A stretch of DNA of 64,000 nt, taken from contig NZ_LDJX01000005.1 of the NCBI RefSeq assembly GCF_001306415.1, positions 248,001-312,000 on the forward strand, written 5' to 3'. How positions within the stretch are numbered: position 1 is the stretch's first letter; the number at the start of each line of letters is the position of its first letter. The stretch comes from Croceitalea dokdonensis DOKDO 023 (GTDB taxonomy: Bacteria > Bacteroidota > Bacteroidia > Flavobacteriales > Flavobacteriaceae). Positions 34,911 through 42,965 of this stretch are shown here, one piece after another. Below the pieces are notes generated by a model. That model had not been told where the DNA came from and made no database searches. It was given only the letters and a program-made list of their open reading frames with translations. Both the position numbers and the translations under genes were made by a program.

Positions 34911-35570
34911 ATGAAGAAAATAAGATACGTCTTTTTTATCAGTTGTACATTAGGTTTACTGCTGGGTTGTTCCACGGATGCGGAAATGGGATTGGAAGAG
35001 CAAATTCCCAATGAGATAGGCGTGGCCACTACGGAAATTGGGGATAGGGCATTTGAGCAAGCGTTGATTGACCTTAATTTTGATGAAGTTCTGGACGGAG
35101 CCATCGTTGATAGTAGGGTAAACAGCGTTACCAATCTCAATTTGGATGGTTTGGGCATCACGAGCTTGTCCGGTATCGAAGCTTTTGAAAACTTGGAAAA
35201 TTTAAGTGTCCGAGGCAATCAGCTCATGACCTTGGATGTTAGTAGGAATTCCAAGCTTAAATTTGTTTGGGCAGAAGACAATCAACTTGCCAATTTAGTT
35301 GCCAATGGCCTGCCGATAATAGAGAAAATAGGCGCGGACAACAACCAGCTTAGTGTATTTAACCCAAGTGGATTAACCACATTGCAGTATTTGGGTCTGA
35401 GTAATAACCGTTTGGGTTCCATTAATGTGTCCAACAATTTGGCCCTCACCGATTTTTTTATCGCCGAAAATCCACTTAGTTGCATCCAAGTGAATCCAGA
35501 ACAATTGGCCAACCCGCCTAGCGACTGGGACAAAGATGAAAATGATATCTTATCACTTGATTGTCAATAG
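34911..35570 (+). CDS. Leucine-rich repeat lipoprotein
   Basis: A 219-residue protein. A short signal peptide ends in a lipobox (LLLGC, Cys at about residue 20), so it should be lipid-anchored. The body has about five leucine-rich repeats of the bacterial type (patterns such as LENLSVRGNQLMTLDVS and LQYLGLSNNRLGSINVS). The C-terminal cap ends in Cys (ILSLDCQ), with another Cys at SCIQV that may pair with it. LRR folds bind proteins or glycans; the partner is unknown. It is divergent from the Nramp-like gene. Confidence 0.88.
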   Translation: MKKIRYVFFISCTLGLLLGCSTDAEMGLEEQIPNEIGVATTEIGDRAFEQALIDLNFDEVLDGAIVDSRVNSVTNLNLDGLGITSLSGIEAFENLENLSVRGNQLMTLDVSRNSKLKFVWAEDNQLANLVANGLPIIEKIGADNNQLSVFNPSGLTTLQYLGLSNNRLGSINVSNNLALTDFFIAENPLSCIQVNPEQLANPPSDWDKDENDILSLDCQ

Positions 35571-35881
35571 GGCATCCTTGCCAATGATTAGGTGCCAGAC
35601 ATGGTTTCAGGAGTTCTTTTGTGCTTTTTATGTATCACTTTTCTAGTGTATGCAGGGTTGTGGTTAGTTGGGCAAAATAACGATTCTTTTGATTGGGCTA
35701 TCAAGTTTAGGATAAAGCAGTACATGTCTTCTTCGTTCTGAAGGAATGGCAAGAATGGTTCGCTTGCTGAGGCGGAAGGCCCAAAATTCGTTTCACAGTT
35801 ACTGCCTCGATAAAGAATGTCCTGTCCTTTAGTATTTGCATTGACTTTAGAGCCAGTTGGCTCTTCCCGTTCATCCCGTTT
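35571..35881. other. 311-base gap with one small possible membrane ORF
   Basis: The gap lies between the LRR lipoprotein gene and the end of the DUF4442 gene. It holds a possible 46-codon ORF (35601-35741) and a small GAGCCA/TGGCTC hairpin (35850-35863) with a 2-base loop. I see no RNA gene or clear terminator. Confidence 0.5.
35601..35741 (+). CDS. Possible 46-residue single-helix membrane protein
   Basis: An ATG-started frame whose translation has one long hydrophobic helix (about residues 4-24, VLLCFLCITFLVYAGLWLV) and a polar basic tail. No ribosome-binding site is visible, which means little in this phylum. It could be chance: T-rich DNA readily encodes hydrophobic runs. Confidence 0.25.
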   Translation: MVSGVLLCFLCITFLVYAGLWLVGQNNDSFDWAIKFRIKQYMSSSF

Positions 35882-36409
35882 TTAGGTTGACTTTTTTTGA
35901 CGTCTTTTATTTTTATAAAACTGTTTGTCAGCGATATAGATGGTCTTATGTACCTCGCAGAAGGTGGTAGTTTTTCCAAGGTCCTTTAGATGGGTCACTT
36001 GAACAAATTCAATTTCCCTTTCAAGTACGATACGCTTTTTAATGCTTTCCAGGTCGCTAGGGGTAACATGAAATTCTGCATATAAGGTTTGGGTACCAGG
36101 TCGTTTAAAAAAAATCTGGGCAGCCTTGTCCCAAACCACATAATCATCGCCCAACAGTTGCATGTATTGAACCATGGGTATGGGATCAACCGAGGCAAAA
36201 AGGCTGCCGCCAAAGATGGTGCCAACAAAGTTTTTGTTTTTATAGGTGAGGGGTAGTTTTACCCTAATGTTGGAAAGATCTGGGGAAACATAGATAATGC
36301 GGCCAGTTGTTCTCCTGTACATGGGCGATAAATTAAACCCATATTTAAATAGGACATGCTTTGGTACAAAACGTTCTCCAATTTTGGCAAGTTTTTGGTA
36401 AAAGGCCAT
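35882..36409 (-). CDS. DUF4442 hotdog-fold protein (putative thioesterase)
   Basis: A 175-residue protein resembling DUF4442 proteins of the hotdog superfamily: an N-terminal KYGFNLSPMYRRTTGRI segment, the central NKNFVGTIFGGSLFASVDPIPM helix region and a highly basic C-terminal tail. Relatives include acyl-CoA thioesterase-like proteins; the activity is not established. It lies 107 bases downstream of the MaoC-like gene on the same strand, which suggests a role in acyl-CoA metabolism. Confidence 0.8.
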   Translation of the reverse strand: MAFYQKLAKIGERFVPKHVLFKYGFNLSPMYRRTTGRIIYVSPDLSNIRVKLPLTYKNKNFVGTIFGGSLFASVDPIPMVQYMQLLGDDYVVWDKAAQIFFKRPGTQTLYAEFHVTPSDLESIKKRIVLEREIEFVQVTHLKDLGKTTTFCEVHKTIYIADKQFYKNKRRQKKST

Positions 36410-36516
36410 AATTTAATTCGATATGGTGACACCACTAAGGCTGAATTTCCAGTGGGCTTGTTTGCATATTAAGGTTTGCTTCATAAGATATTCTCGCAGG
36501 TTGTCATTAGCTGTAT

Positions 36517-36981
36517 TTACTCAAACATCAAGCTCAGAAATTCTGCTACGCATGCCGGCTTTTCCTGCCCTTTAATTTCTATAAGACAATCCCATGTGAT
36601 CTTTACCGCCTTGGTATCGTACGGTTCTACAGATACAATGGTACAGTTGAGCCTAATTTCACTGTCTACCAACACGGGGCTTGGGAAACGTACTTTGTTA
36701 AGTCCGTAATTCACCCCCATTTTTAAGGAGTTGACAGTAACTAGGTCCATAAGCAATTTGGAAAGCAGGGCCACAGAAAGAAATCCGTGGGCAATAGGTT
36801 TTTTAAATGGCGAATGCTCCTTAATTTTTTCAATATCTACATGTAACCATTGAAAATCTTGTGTGGCCTTCGCAAAGTCATTGATCATTTCTTGGGTTAT
36901 GGTCATCCATTCCCCCGTGGGAAGCCTTGTGCCCTCCATCTTTTTCAAGGTCTTTAAATCTGTTATTTTAGTCTGGGCCAT
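36517..36981 (-). CDS. MaoC family dehydratase ((R)-specific enoyl-CoA hydratase-like)
   Basis: A 154-residue hotdog protein. It contains the MaoC/hydratase-2 motif: TQDFQWLHVDIEKIKEHSPFKKPIAHGFLSVAL, with the catalytic Asp/His arrangement (D...H and AHG). The family hydrates trans-2-enoyl-CoA to (R)-3-hydroxyacyl-CoA. The frame opens at 37053, overlapping the SDR gene, but the ATG at 36981 gives the compact start MAQTKITDL. It sits 38 bases after the FabG-like SDR, a pairing typical of (R)-3-hydroxyacyl-CoA metabolism. Confidence 0.88.
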   Translation of the reverse strand: MAQTKITDLKTLKKMEGTRLPTGEWMTITQEMINDFAKATQDFQWLHVDIEKIKEHSPFKKPIAHGFLSVALLSKLLMDLVTVNSLKMGVNYGLNKVRFPSPVLVDSEIRLNCTIVSVEPYDTKAVKITWDCLIEIKGQEKPACVAEFLSLMFE

Positions 36982-37019
36982 ACCGTGTTTTCTGTTTTTT
37001 TTATCAATAATAACTTTCC

Positions 37020-37757
37020 TTATCTGGCCATGCCACCATCGATAGTTAAGCATATACCCGAAACAAATCTAGCTTCATCAGAAGCTAGATACAGATATCC
37101 ATAGGCAATGTCCAAGGGTTGCGCTGCGGTTTTTAGCGGAATACTGGCTTTAATTGCCTCAATTTGCTGCTCCGGTATTTTGGCTACCATATCGGTGAGG
37201 GTAAAGCCTGGAGCAATGGCATTGGCAGTTATCCCGTATTTGCCAAGTTCCATGGTCCATGTTTTTGACATTGCAATGACACCCGCCTTGGTCGCCGCAT
37301 AATTGGTTTGGCCAAAATTGCCGCGTAGCCCCACATTGGAAGCAGCGCTTACGATACGTCCATACTGTTGCGCCTTCATGTAAGGAACTACTGCCTGCGT
37401 GCAGATAAAAACCCCTTTAAGGTTCACATCTATAACCGCATCCCACTCTGGGATGCTCATTTTTTCCAGTGTACGGTCCTTGGTAATCCCCGCATTATTG
37501 ATGAGGATATCAATTTTTCCATGGGTGTTATAAACCGATGCAAACAGCCGGGTTATCGCTTCTTTATCAGTTACTGAAACGGAATGATAGCTTGCCTTAC
37601 CACCACGGGTGGCGATACGTTTGGCCACTTCTTCTCCCTCTTCCAGCACATCAATGATGATGACGGTTGCTCCTTCCTTGGCAAAAAGCTCGGTAATGGC
37701 TTCTCCAATTCCCCTTGCACCACCGGTTACAATGGCTATTTTATCCTTTAGTCTCAT
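37020..37757 (-). CDS. FabG-like short-chain dehydrogenase
   Basis: A 245-residue classical SDR. Cofactor motif TGGARGIG (11-18), NNAG (87-90), and catalytic Tyr153/Lys157 in YAATK. The sequence resembles 3-oxoacyl-(ACP or CoA) reductases. It lies just upstream of the MaoC-like gene on the same strand, so the two may convert enoyl-CoA through (R)-3-hydroxyacyl-CoA to 3-ketoacyl-CoA or the reverse. No promoter box is clear upstream. Confidence 0.9.
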   Translation of the reverse strand: MRLKDKIAIVTGGARGIGEAITELFAKEGATVIIIDVLEEGEEVAKRIATRGGKASYHSVSVTDKEAITRLFASVYNTHGKIDILINNAGITKDRTLEKMSIPEWDAVIDVNLKGVFICTQAVVPYMKAQQYGRIVSAASNVGLRGNFGQTNYAATKAGVIAMSKTWTMELGKYGITANAIAPGFTLTDMVAKIPEQQIEAIKASIPLKTAAQPLDIAYGYLYLASDEARFVSGICLTIDGGMAR

Positions 37758-38148
37758 GATGTTTTCTTTAGCTTTTATTTGTTTGCGCGATTGGTTTTTG
37801 TTGTTGGTTAGTGCGTTCCCGGGTTATCTCAATAAACGGTATTAAAATGCCACGGTTTGTTTGTCTAAATGAATCATCGTGTTCTTTTTAATGCCTTGCA
37901 GATTTGCTCCGAGTATTTTCAGCTTTATATTGATTTTTTGACATTGCATGTTTGGTTTTACTTAATTACAAATTTTTGTTTCCCCTAAGAATTTATCAAC
38001 CTCTTTTTTTCTTGGCTAAGGTTTGCATGAACACCAATACTAAAAACCCTATTTTGTTACAAGAGGCTCAAATTCGTTCTAAACCCTCATCATGTTCAAA
38101 TAGTATTTACCACAGGATAGGAGGTAAGGGCGTCACTTTTTTAGTTGG
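37758..38148. other. 391-base gap inside the acyl-CoA cluster, no gene seen
   Basis: AT-rich spacer between the MDR gene and the FabG-like gene, both on the minus strand. Frames here are short or without features, and no strong hairpin or exact TAnnTTTG box is visible on the minus strand. It probably holds the promoter of the FabG/MaoC/DUF4442 group. Confidence 0.5.
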
Positions 38149-39123
38149 TTACACTTCAATGACCAATTTACCTTTTACTTTTCTTTCCATCATGGCTTCC
38201 AGGGCCATTGGTGCGTCTTCTAGGGAATAGGTCGCATCAATATGCGGGAGCAGTTGTCCTTTGGCTTGCCATTGCATTAAGGTTTTGGTATTCTCAAGGT
38301 TTTGCTTTGGGAATTTCATCGCAAAAGCACCCCAAAAAACCCCAACCAGAGATGCCCCTTTCAATAGGGGCAGGTTTAACGCTAGCTTAGGGATATCTCC
38401 TGATGCAAAGCCCACGACCAAGTACCTTCCGTTCCAACCCATACCCCTAAAGGCAGGTTCGGAAAACCTTCCGCCAACGGGATCATAAACCACATCAACA
38501 CCCTTTCCCTTGGTAAGTTCCTTAATCGCTTTTTTAATAGGTTCATTATGATAATTAATGGTGGCATCGGCCCCATATTTTTCGCAGAGGTCCAATTTTT
38601 CCTTGGATGATGCCGCTGCAATAACGTTTGCACCCATGAGCTTGCCCAGTTCTACCGCGGCCAATCCTACCCCACCAGAGGCGCCCATAACCAATAGTGT
38701 CTCTCCTTTTTGAAGTGCTGCCCTATCTTTTAGTGCGTGATAGGAAGTGCCGTAGGCCATCATAAATGATGAGGCTATGGCAAATGACATGGAATCTGGT
38801 TTTGGAAAACAAGCATTTGAGGGAACTAAGACCGCTTCTGCCATAGCCCCATGTGCCACAAAACCAAATACCTCCATACCAACTTTGATATGGGTCACAT
38901 TTTTACCAACAGCCATCACAATACCGGCAAGGTCACTACCGGGGGTAAAGGGCAGTTCTGGTTTAAATTGATATTTCCCCTGAATGATGAGGGTATCCGG
39001 AAAATTGACCCCGCAGGCCTTTACCTTTACCAAAACCTCATCAGGTGCAGGGGTTGGTTCCTTAATGGTTTCTAAGACCAAGGTTGATGGTGGCCCGTAG
39101 GTGTTACATCTAATTGCCCGCAT
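38149..39123 (-). CDS. NADPH:quinone oxidoreductase-family MDR protein
   Basis: A 324-residue zinc-independent medium-chain reductase. The N-terminal GroES-like domain (1-115) has CGVNFPDTLIIQGKYQ and GSDLAGIVMAVG; the Rossmann domain has GASGGVGLAAVELGK (about 146-160) and the VDVVYDPVGG strand. It reduces quinones, enones or enoyl-CoA-like substrates with NADPH in the family. The ATG at 39123 shares its first base with the preceding gene's TGA stop, so the two reductases are translationally coupled. Confidence 0.9.
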   Translation of the reverse strand: MRAIRCNTYGPPSTLVLETIKEPTPAPDEVLVKVKACGVNFPDTLIIQGKYQFKPELPFTPGSDLAGIVMAVGKNVTHIKVGMEVFGFVAHGAMAEAVLVPSNACFPKPDSMSFAIASSFMMAYGTSYHALKDRAALQKGETLLVMGASGGVGLAAVELGKLMGANVIAAASSKEKLDLCEKYGADATINYHNEPIKKAIKELTKGKGVDVVYDPVGGRFSEPAFRGMGWNGRYLVVGFASGDIPKLALNLPLLKGASLVGVFWGAFAMKFPKQNLENTKTLMQWQAKGQLLPHIDATYSLEDAPMALEAMMERKVKGKLVIEV

Positions 39124-40124
39124 CAATCCTCAATTACCTTTAATACCAGTTTCCCAAGCTTTTCTCCCGTAAAAAGGCGATCAAAAGTTTTGGGGAAGTT
39201 CTCAATACCTTCATAAATGGCCTCCTTGCTTTTAAGTTTCCCTTGGGCCATCCATTGCCCCAACTGCATGGCACCTTCTTTATAACGGTCTGCATAATCA
39301 AAAACCACCATCCCCTGCATGGTGGCCCTGCTGACCAGAAGTGCTAGGTAGTTGCTTGGTCCTTTTATGGCCGTTTTATTGTTATATTGGGATATGGCGC
39401 CGCAAATGACAATCCTTGCATGCATTTTTAGGCGGGATAGTGCAATATCCAGGATATCACCTCCCACGTTATCAAAATATACATCAATCCCTTTTGGACA
39501 GGATTCCTTAAACTTTGTTGCTACGTTGTCGTTCTTGTAATCTATACAAGCATCAAAACCCAGTTCATCCACGACATACTCACATTTGTTTTTTCCGCCA
39601 GCTATGCCTATGACTTTGCAGCCTTTGATTTTTGCGACCTGGCCTACAATACTGCCAACCGCACCGGCCGCACCGGATACCAGTACCACATCACCCTCTT
39701 TAATCTTACCTACCTCTGTGATGCCAAAATAGGCGGTCATACCAGGCATTCCCAAGGTTCCGATGTAGGTGGGCAAAGGTGCAAGTTTTGGGTCTACCGC
39801 GTAATATCCTTTACCGTCCGTAGCGGTATATTGTTGCACCCCACCAGTGCCGGCAACAAAATCACCTACCTTAAATTTAGTGTTATCGGAGGCAATGATT
39901 TCGCCAACAGATCCAGCTCTCATTACCGACCCAATTTCCATAGGGGCAATGTAAGATTTGGTATTGTTCATCCAACCGCGCATGGCGGGATCGAGTGAGA
40001 TATAATGTTGTTTGATTAGGATTTGTCCTTTTTCAATCTTTGGAATTGGATTGCTCACCAGCTCCCAAGTGTCTGCTTCTGGTTTGCCCAAAGGGCGTTT
40101 TACAAATAATAGTTGTTTGTTCAT
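39123..40124 (-). CDS. NADP-dependent MDR oxidoreductase (CurA/leukotriene B4 dehydrogenase-like)
   Basis: A 333-residue reductase of the PTGR/CurA group: ISLDPAMRGWMNNTKSYI near the N-terminus, Rossmann motif SGAAGAVGSIVGQVAKIKG, IDVYFDNVGGDILD, and the GAISQYN loop. The group reduces the double bond of alpha,beta-unsaturated ketones with NADPH. It overlaps the next MDR gene by one base (TGATG). Its place in an acyl-CoA cluster suggests a role on a non-CoA enone or a chain-modified intermediate. Confidence 0.9.
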   Translation of the reverse strand: MNKQLLFVKRPLGKPEADTWELVSNPIPKIEKGQILIKQHYISLDPAMRGWMNNTKSYIAPMEIGSVMRAGSVGEIIASDNTKFKVGDFVAGTGGVQQYTATDGKGYYAVDPKLAPLPTYIGTLGMPGMTAYFGITEVGKIKEGDVVLVSGAAGAVGSIVGQVAKIKGCKVIGIAGGKNKCEYVVDELGFDACIDYKNDNVATKFKESCPKGIDVYFDNVGGDILDIALSRLKMHARIVICGAISQYNNKTAIKGPSNYLALLVSRATMQGMVVFDYADRYKEGAMQLGQWMAQGKLKSKEAIYEGIENFPKTFDRLFTGEKLGKLVLKVIED

Positions 40125-40343
40125 AGTTATACCGATTTAATACTTCCCTACAGGGTAAAATAAGTTCTTTCTTCTTAGGTTACTGGCCGTTGTATCTACT
40201 AGTTTTTTGACCTCTTTTTGCTACTTTTACTAGGTATTGGTTTAAGCTTTTTTTTAACGTGAAGTAGCTTATCTTATGAAAAAAAGAAAGCACTGCGCTC
40301 TATGTAAACAGTCCTAAAGTTCGGTGGCCTCCACATATAAAGC

Positions 40344-41114
40344 TTAGTTTTTTCTCTTGCTAAAACTTTTTACATAAGCTTCCATTTTTGACCTGATTTC
40401 TGGCTTCCACCAAAGGTCTGCCGCCTCTTTGAGCGCGTTCCCAGAATTTGTATCCAGTTGGTCCCAAAGGTGTTTTCGGATTTTAGCTTTGGTGTTCTGC
40501 CAAATTTGCTGATCGGCACCTAGGTAAACGTCCATTTGCCTTTTTGATCGTGGAATCACCTCCTCCAATGGCACCAATTCATCTACAAGGCCCGCGTTAC
40601 GGGCTTCCTTTCCACTTAATAATTTGCCCTCCAACAGGTATCGGCTCGCTAGTCCCTTACCCATCCAAAAGGCATAAATCTCCGTAAGGTTTTGACTGAT
40701 TTGAATGTTGACCGCAACTTCATTTAGTCCTATTACATATTTTTCGCCCTGCGCCATGTAACGGTTATCCGCGGCAACGGCCAAAACACATCCGCCTGCT
40801 GGGGCATGTCCTGTTATCGCGCAAATAAAAGGTTTTTTAAACTGGACCAATTGTAGGTAGAGGGCTCCGAAAGCATTAAAAAATTGACTGATTTGCCCTT
40901 GGTTGTACCCAAACAATTCAATAAGGTCCAAACCTGCGGAAAAATAATGTGGCTGTCCGCAGAGGATGGCGCCCTTGGTGTCCTTATCATTTTCTATGGA
41001 GGTAAATACATCACTTAGTTCCAGCACCATATCATGGTTCAGGGCATTTACCTTACCTCTGTTCATTTTAACCACGCTATAGTCTTTCTCTTTAGTTAGT
41101 TCTAAATATCTCAT
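40344..41114 (-). CDS. Enoyl-CoA hydratase/isomerase family protein, ECI1-like isomerase candidate
   Basis: A 256-residue crotonase-fold protein. The oxyanion segments FSAGLDL and GHAPAGGCVLA are present, and Glu132 in GLNE occupies the place of the catalytic acid of 3,2-trans-enoyl-CoA isomerases (mitochondrial ECI1 type). I do not see the pair of glutamates typical of enoyl-CoA hydratases. It would shift a 3-enoyl to a 2-enoyl-CoA. The next gene upstream in the operon (SDR) ends 6 bases before its start. Confidence 0.88.
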   Translation of the reverse strand: MRYLELTKEKDYSVVKMNRGKVNALNHDMVLELSDVFTSIENDKDTKGAILCGQPHYFSAGLDLIELFGYNQGQISQFFNAFGALYLQLVQFKKPFICAITGHAPAGGCVLAVAADNRYMAQGEKYVIGLNEVAVNIQISQNLTEIYAFWMGKGLASRYLLEGKLLSGKEARNAGLVDELVPLEEVIPRSKRQMDVYLGADQQIWQNTKAKIRKHLWDQLDTNSGNALKEAADLWWKPEIRSKMEAYVKSFSKRKN

Positions 41115-41120
41115 AACATG

Positions 41121-41876
41121 TTATAATGAGGTTCCCCCATCTAGGGTTATAGTTTGTCCGGTTATGAATTTTGAGTGATCCGATGCCAACCAACAAATAG
41201 CCTCCGCTATTTCTTTGGCCTCCCCAAAGCGCCCCATTGGAATCATCCGTTTTAAATTTTTTTCCATAGTATCACTGCTGGCTAAAAGTTGGTTGAGTAG
41301 CGCAGAGTGGGTAAAGCCCGGGCAGACGGCATTGATCCGTATGTTTTTTCTGCCATACTCCAGTGCTGCCGATTTGGTCATCCCGACTACGGCATATTTA
41401 CTTGCGCTGTAGGAAAGGTTGTTGCCAGATGCTTTTAATCCTGCAAGTGATGCAACATTGACAATGGCACCTTGGCCTTGAAGCATCATTTGCTGTAATG
41501 CGGTCTGCATGCCATAAAAGACCCCGGTTTGGTTCACAGCAATGACGTTATGCCAATCGTCATGATCGTGTTCGGCAGTTTTTAACTGGTGTTTGCCCCC
41601 AATCCCGGCATTGTTGACCATCACATCCAATTGCCCAAAGGTGGTAACCGTGTCTGTGACCAAGGCCTTGACTTGGTCAAATTGGGTAACATCTGTTTGC
41701 ACCACAGTGGCCATACCACCACTTTTTTTGATATCCCTGGCCGTTAGCCCTGCTTGGTCCAAATTAATATCCGATACGATGACATTGGCGTTGTAAGCTG
41801 CAAACAATTGCGCCGTGGCCGCACCTATCCCGCTTCCTGCACCGGTAATGATAACCACCTTTTTTGTGAAGTCCAT
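41121..41876 (-). CDS. Short-chain dehydrogenase, operon with kinase and ACAD
   Basis: A 251-residue SDR with TGAGSGIG (11-18), NNAG (88-91) and the Ser143/Tyr156/Lys160 triad (YSASK). It lies 9 bases after the APH-type kinase gene and 6 bases before the isomerase gene. In the levulinate pathway an SDR (LvaD) oxidises the 3-hydroxyacyl-CoA after kinase/dehydratase steps; this gene is in the right place for such a role, which is inference. Confidence 0.9.
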   Translation of the reverse strand: MDFTKKVVIITGAGSGIGAATAQLFAAYNANVIVSDINLDQAGLTARDIKKSGGMATVVQTDVTQFDQVKALVTDTVTTFGQLDVMVNNAGIGGKHQLKTAEHDHDDWHNVIAVNQTGVFYGMQTALQQMMLQGQGAIVNVASLAGLKASGNNLSYSASKYAVVGMTKSAALEYGRKNIRINAVCPGFTHSALLNQLLASSDTMEKNLKRMIPMGRFGEAKEIAEAICWLASDHSKFITGQTITLDGGTSL

Positions 41877-41885
41877 AAGCTGTTG

Positions 41886-42962
41886 TTAATATAGATGATC
41901 AATTTTATTTTTTTGAATGGCTTGCCAAGCGGTAGTACAACAAAGTGCCGACGCCTTATTAAGTTGGGCGAATTTTGGGTCTGATGTGTGGCCGTGTTGG
42001 TAGCGGTAATAAATTTGCTGTGCGATGACCGCTACTTTAAAAAGCCCATAGACGTAATAGAAAAGGATGTTATCTACCGGTTTACCGCTTTTTACCGCAT
42101 ACTGCTGCACTATTTCGGACCTTGAAGGGTTCCCGGGCATTACCGTAGGTGAGGGAAGCCCCTGCTTCATAAATTCTGGGTCTTGGGCCGTGGTCCAATA
42201 ACCAAGGGAGGTACCCAGGTCCATTAGCGGATCCCCTAAGGTGCACATTTCCCAATCCAATATTGCGGCGATTTCCGTCCAGCCATTGTCCTTAAAAACT
42301 ACGTTGTCATATTTAAAATCGTTATGTATGAGGCTATGGTCGTAATGTTTGGGTTGCTGCTCCTCCATCCACTTCATCACCTTTTTTGCTGCTGCCACTT
42401 CCTCGGTTGCCGCGGCAAGATATTGTTTGCCCCAATTGGTGACCTGTCTTGAGACATACCCTTGGGGCCTTCCTAGGTCTTGAAGCCCGGCTGCGCGGTA
42501 ATCTATGGCATGCAGGTCTATAAAACCATCTAACCAGGTGGCTGCTATGGTCATGAAGGTTTCTGGTGCTATGTTTTCTGTTTTTGCACGTTTAGCGGTT
42601 AAAATTTCACCCGAAACGTGCTCCATAAGGTAAAAGGGAACTCCTAGGATGCCCGCAGCAGAAAATGCAAAAACTTTGGGTGTGCTTTCAAAAAATGGGT
42701 TTAATTGCTTTAATACCCGATATTCCCGTTCCATATCATGACCACGTTTAGGCGCTGAAAAGGGTGGGCGGCGCAACACAAATTCTTTGTCTTGGTAAGC
42801 AAGTAAGTAGGTGAGGTTAGAATACCCGTTGGCAAATTGGCGTATGTTCAATTCATCTTTTGTGCCACCTATTAAGTGGTGCTTAGCTAAAAACTGGATT
42901 ATCTTTTCCTTAGGCAGTTCTTCTCCGGGTCTTACACTCCTTGTGTTACTGGTTTCTTCCAT
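41886..42962 (-). CDS. APH-family kinase, ACAD10/11 N-terminal type (putative 4-hydroxyacyl-CoA kinase)
   Basis: A 358-residue aminoglycoside phosphotransferase-fold kinase. Brenner motif LIHNDFKYDN (His213, Asp215, Asn220) and metal-binding Asp236 in ILDWEMCTLGDPLMDLG. The latter segment and ANGYSNLTYLL, FVLRRPP and GVPFYLMEHVSGEIL match the kinase half of mammalian ACAD10/ACAD11 more than drug-resistance kinases. In ACAD10/11 and bacterial LvaA, this domain phosphorylates the 4-hydroxyl of a 4-hydroxyacyl-CoA. Its partner dehydrogenase lies 3 bases upstream in the operon. Not an antibiotic resistance gene by context. Confidence 0.88.
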   Translation of the reverse strand: MEETSNTRSVRPGEELPKEKIIQFLAKHHLIGGTKDELNIRQFANGYSNLTYLLAYQDKEFVLRRPPFSAPKRGHDMEREYRVLKQLNPFFESTPKVFAFSAAGILGVPFYLMEHVSGEILTAKRAKTENIAPETFMTIAATWLDGFIDLHAIDYRAAGLQDLGRPQGYVSRQVTNWGKQYLAAATEEVAAAKKVMKWMEEQQPKHYDHSLIHNDFKYDNVVFKDNGWTEIAAILDWEMCTLGDPLMDLGTSLGYWTTAQDPEFMKQGLPSPTVMPGNPSRSEIVQQYAVKSGKPVDNILFYYVYGLFKVAVIAQQIYYRYQHGHTSDPKFAQLNKASALCCTTAWQAIQKNKIDHLY

Positions 42963-42965
42963 ACC

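Noticed and set aside
35571-35881. Non-coding RNA gene in the gap
   Set aside because: Only one 6-bp hairpin with a 2-base loop is visible and no promoter or terminator pair frames it.
40276-40317. 13-codon ORF with CxxC upstream of the isomerase region
   Set aside because: Too short and without context; A-rich sequence makes such starts frequent by chance.
41886-42962. Aminoglycoside resistance kinase
   Set aside because: The fold is APH, but the segments around the active site match ACAD10/11 kinases and the gene sits 3 bases from an ACAD11-like dehydrogenase in an acyl-CoA operon.
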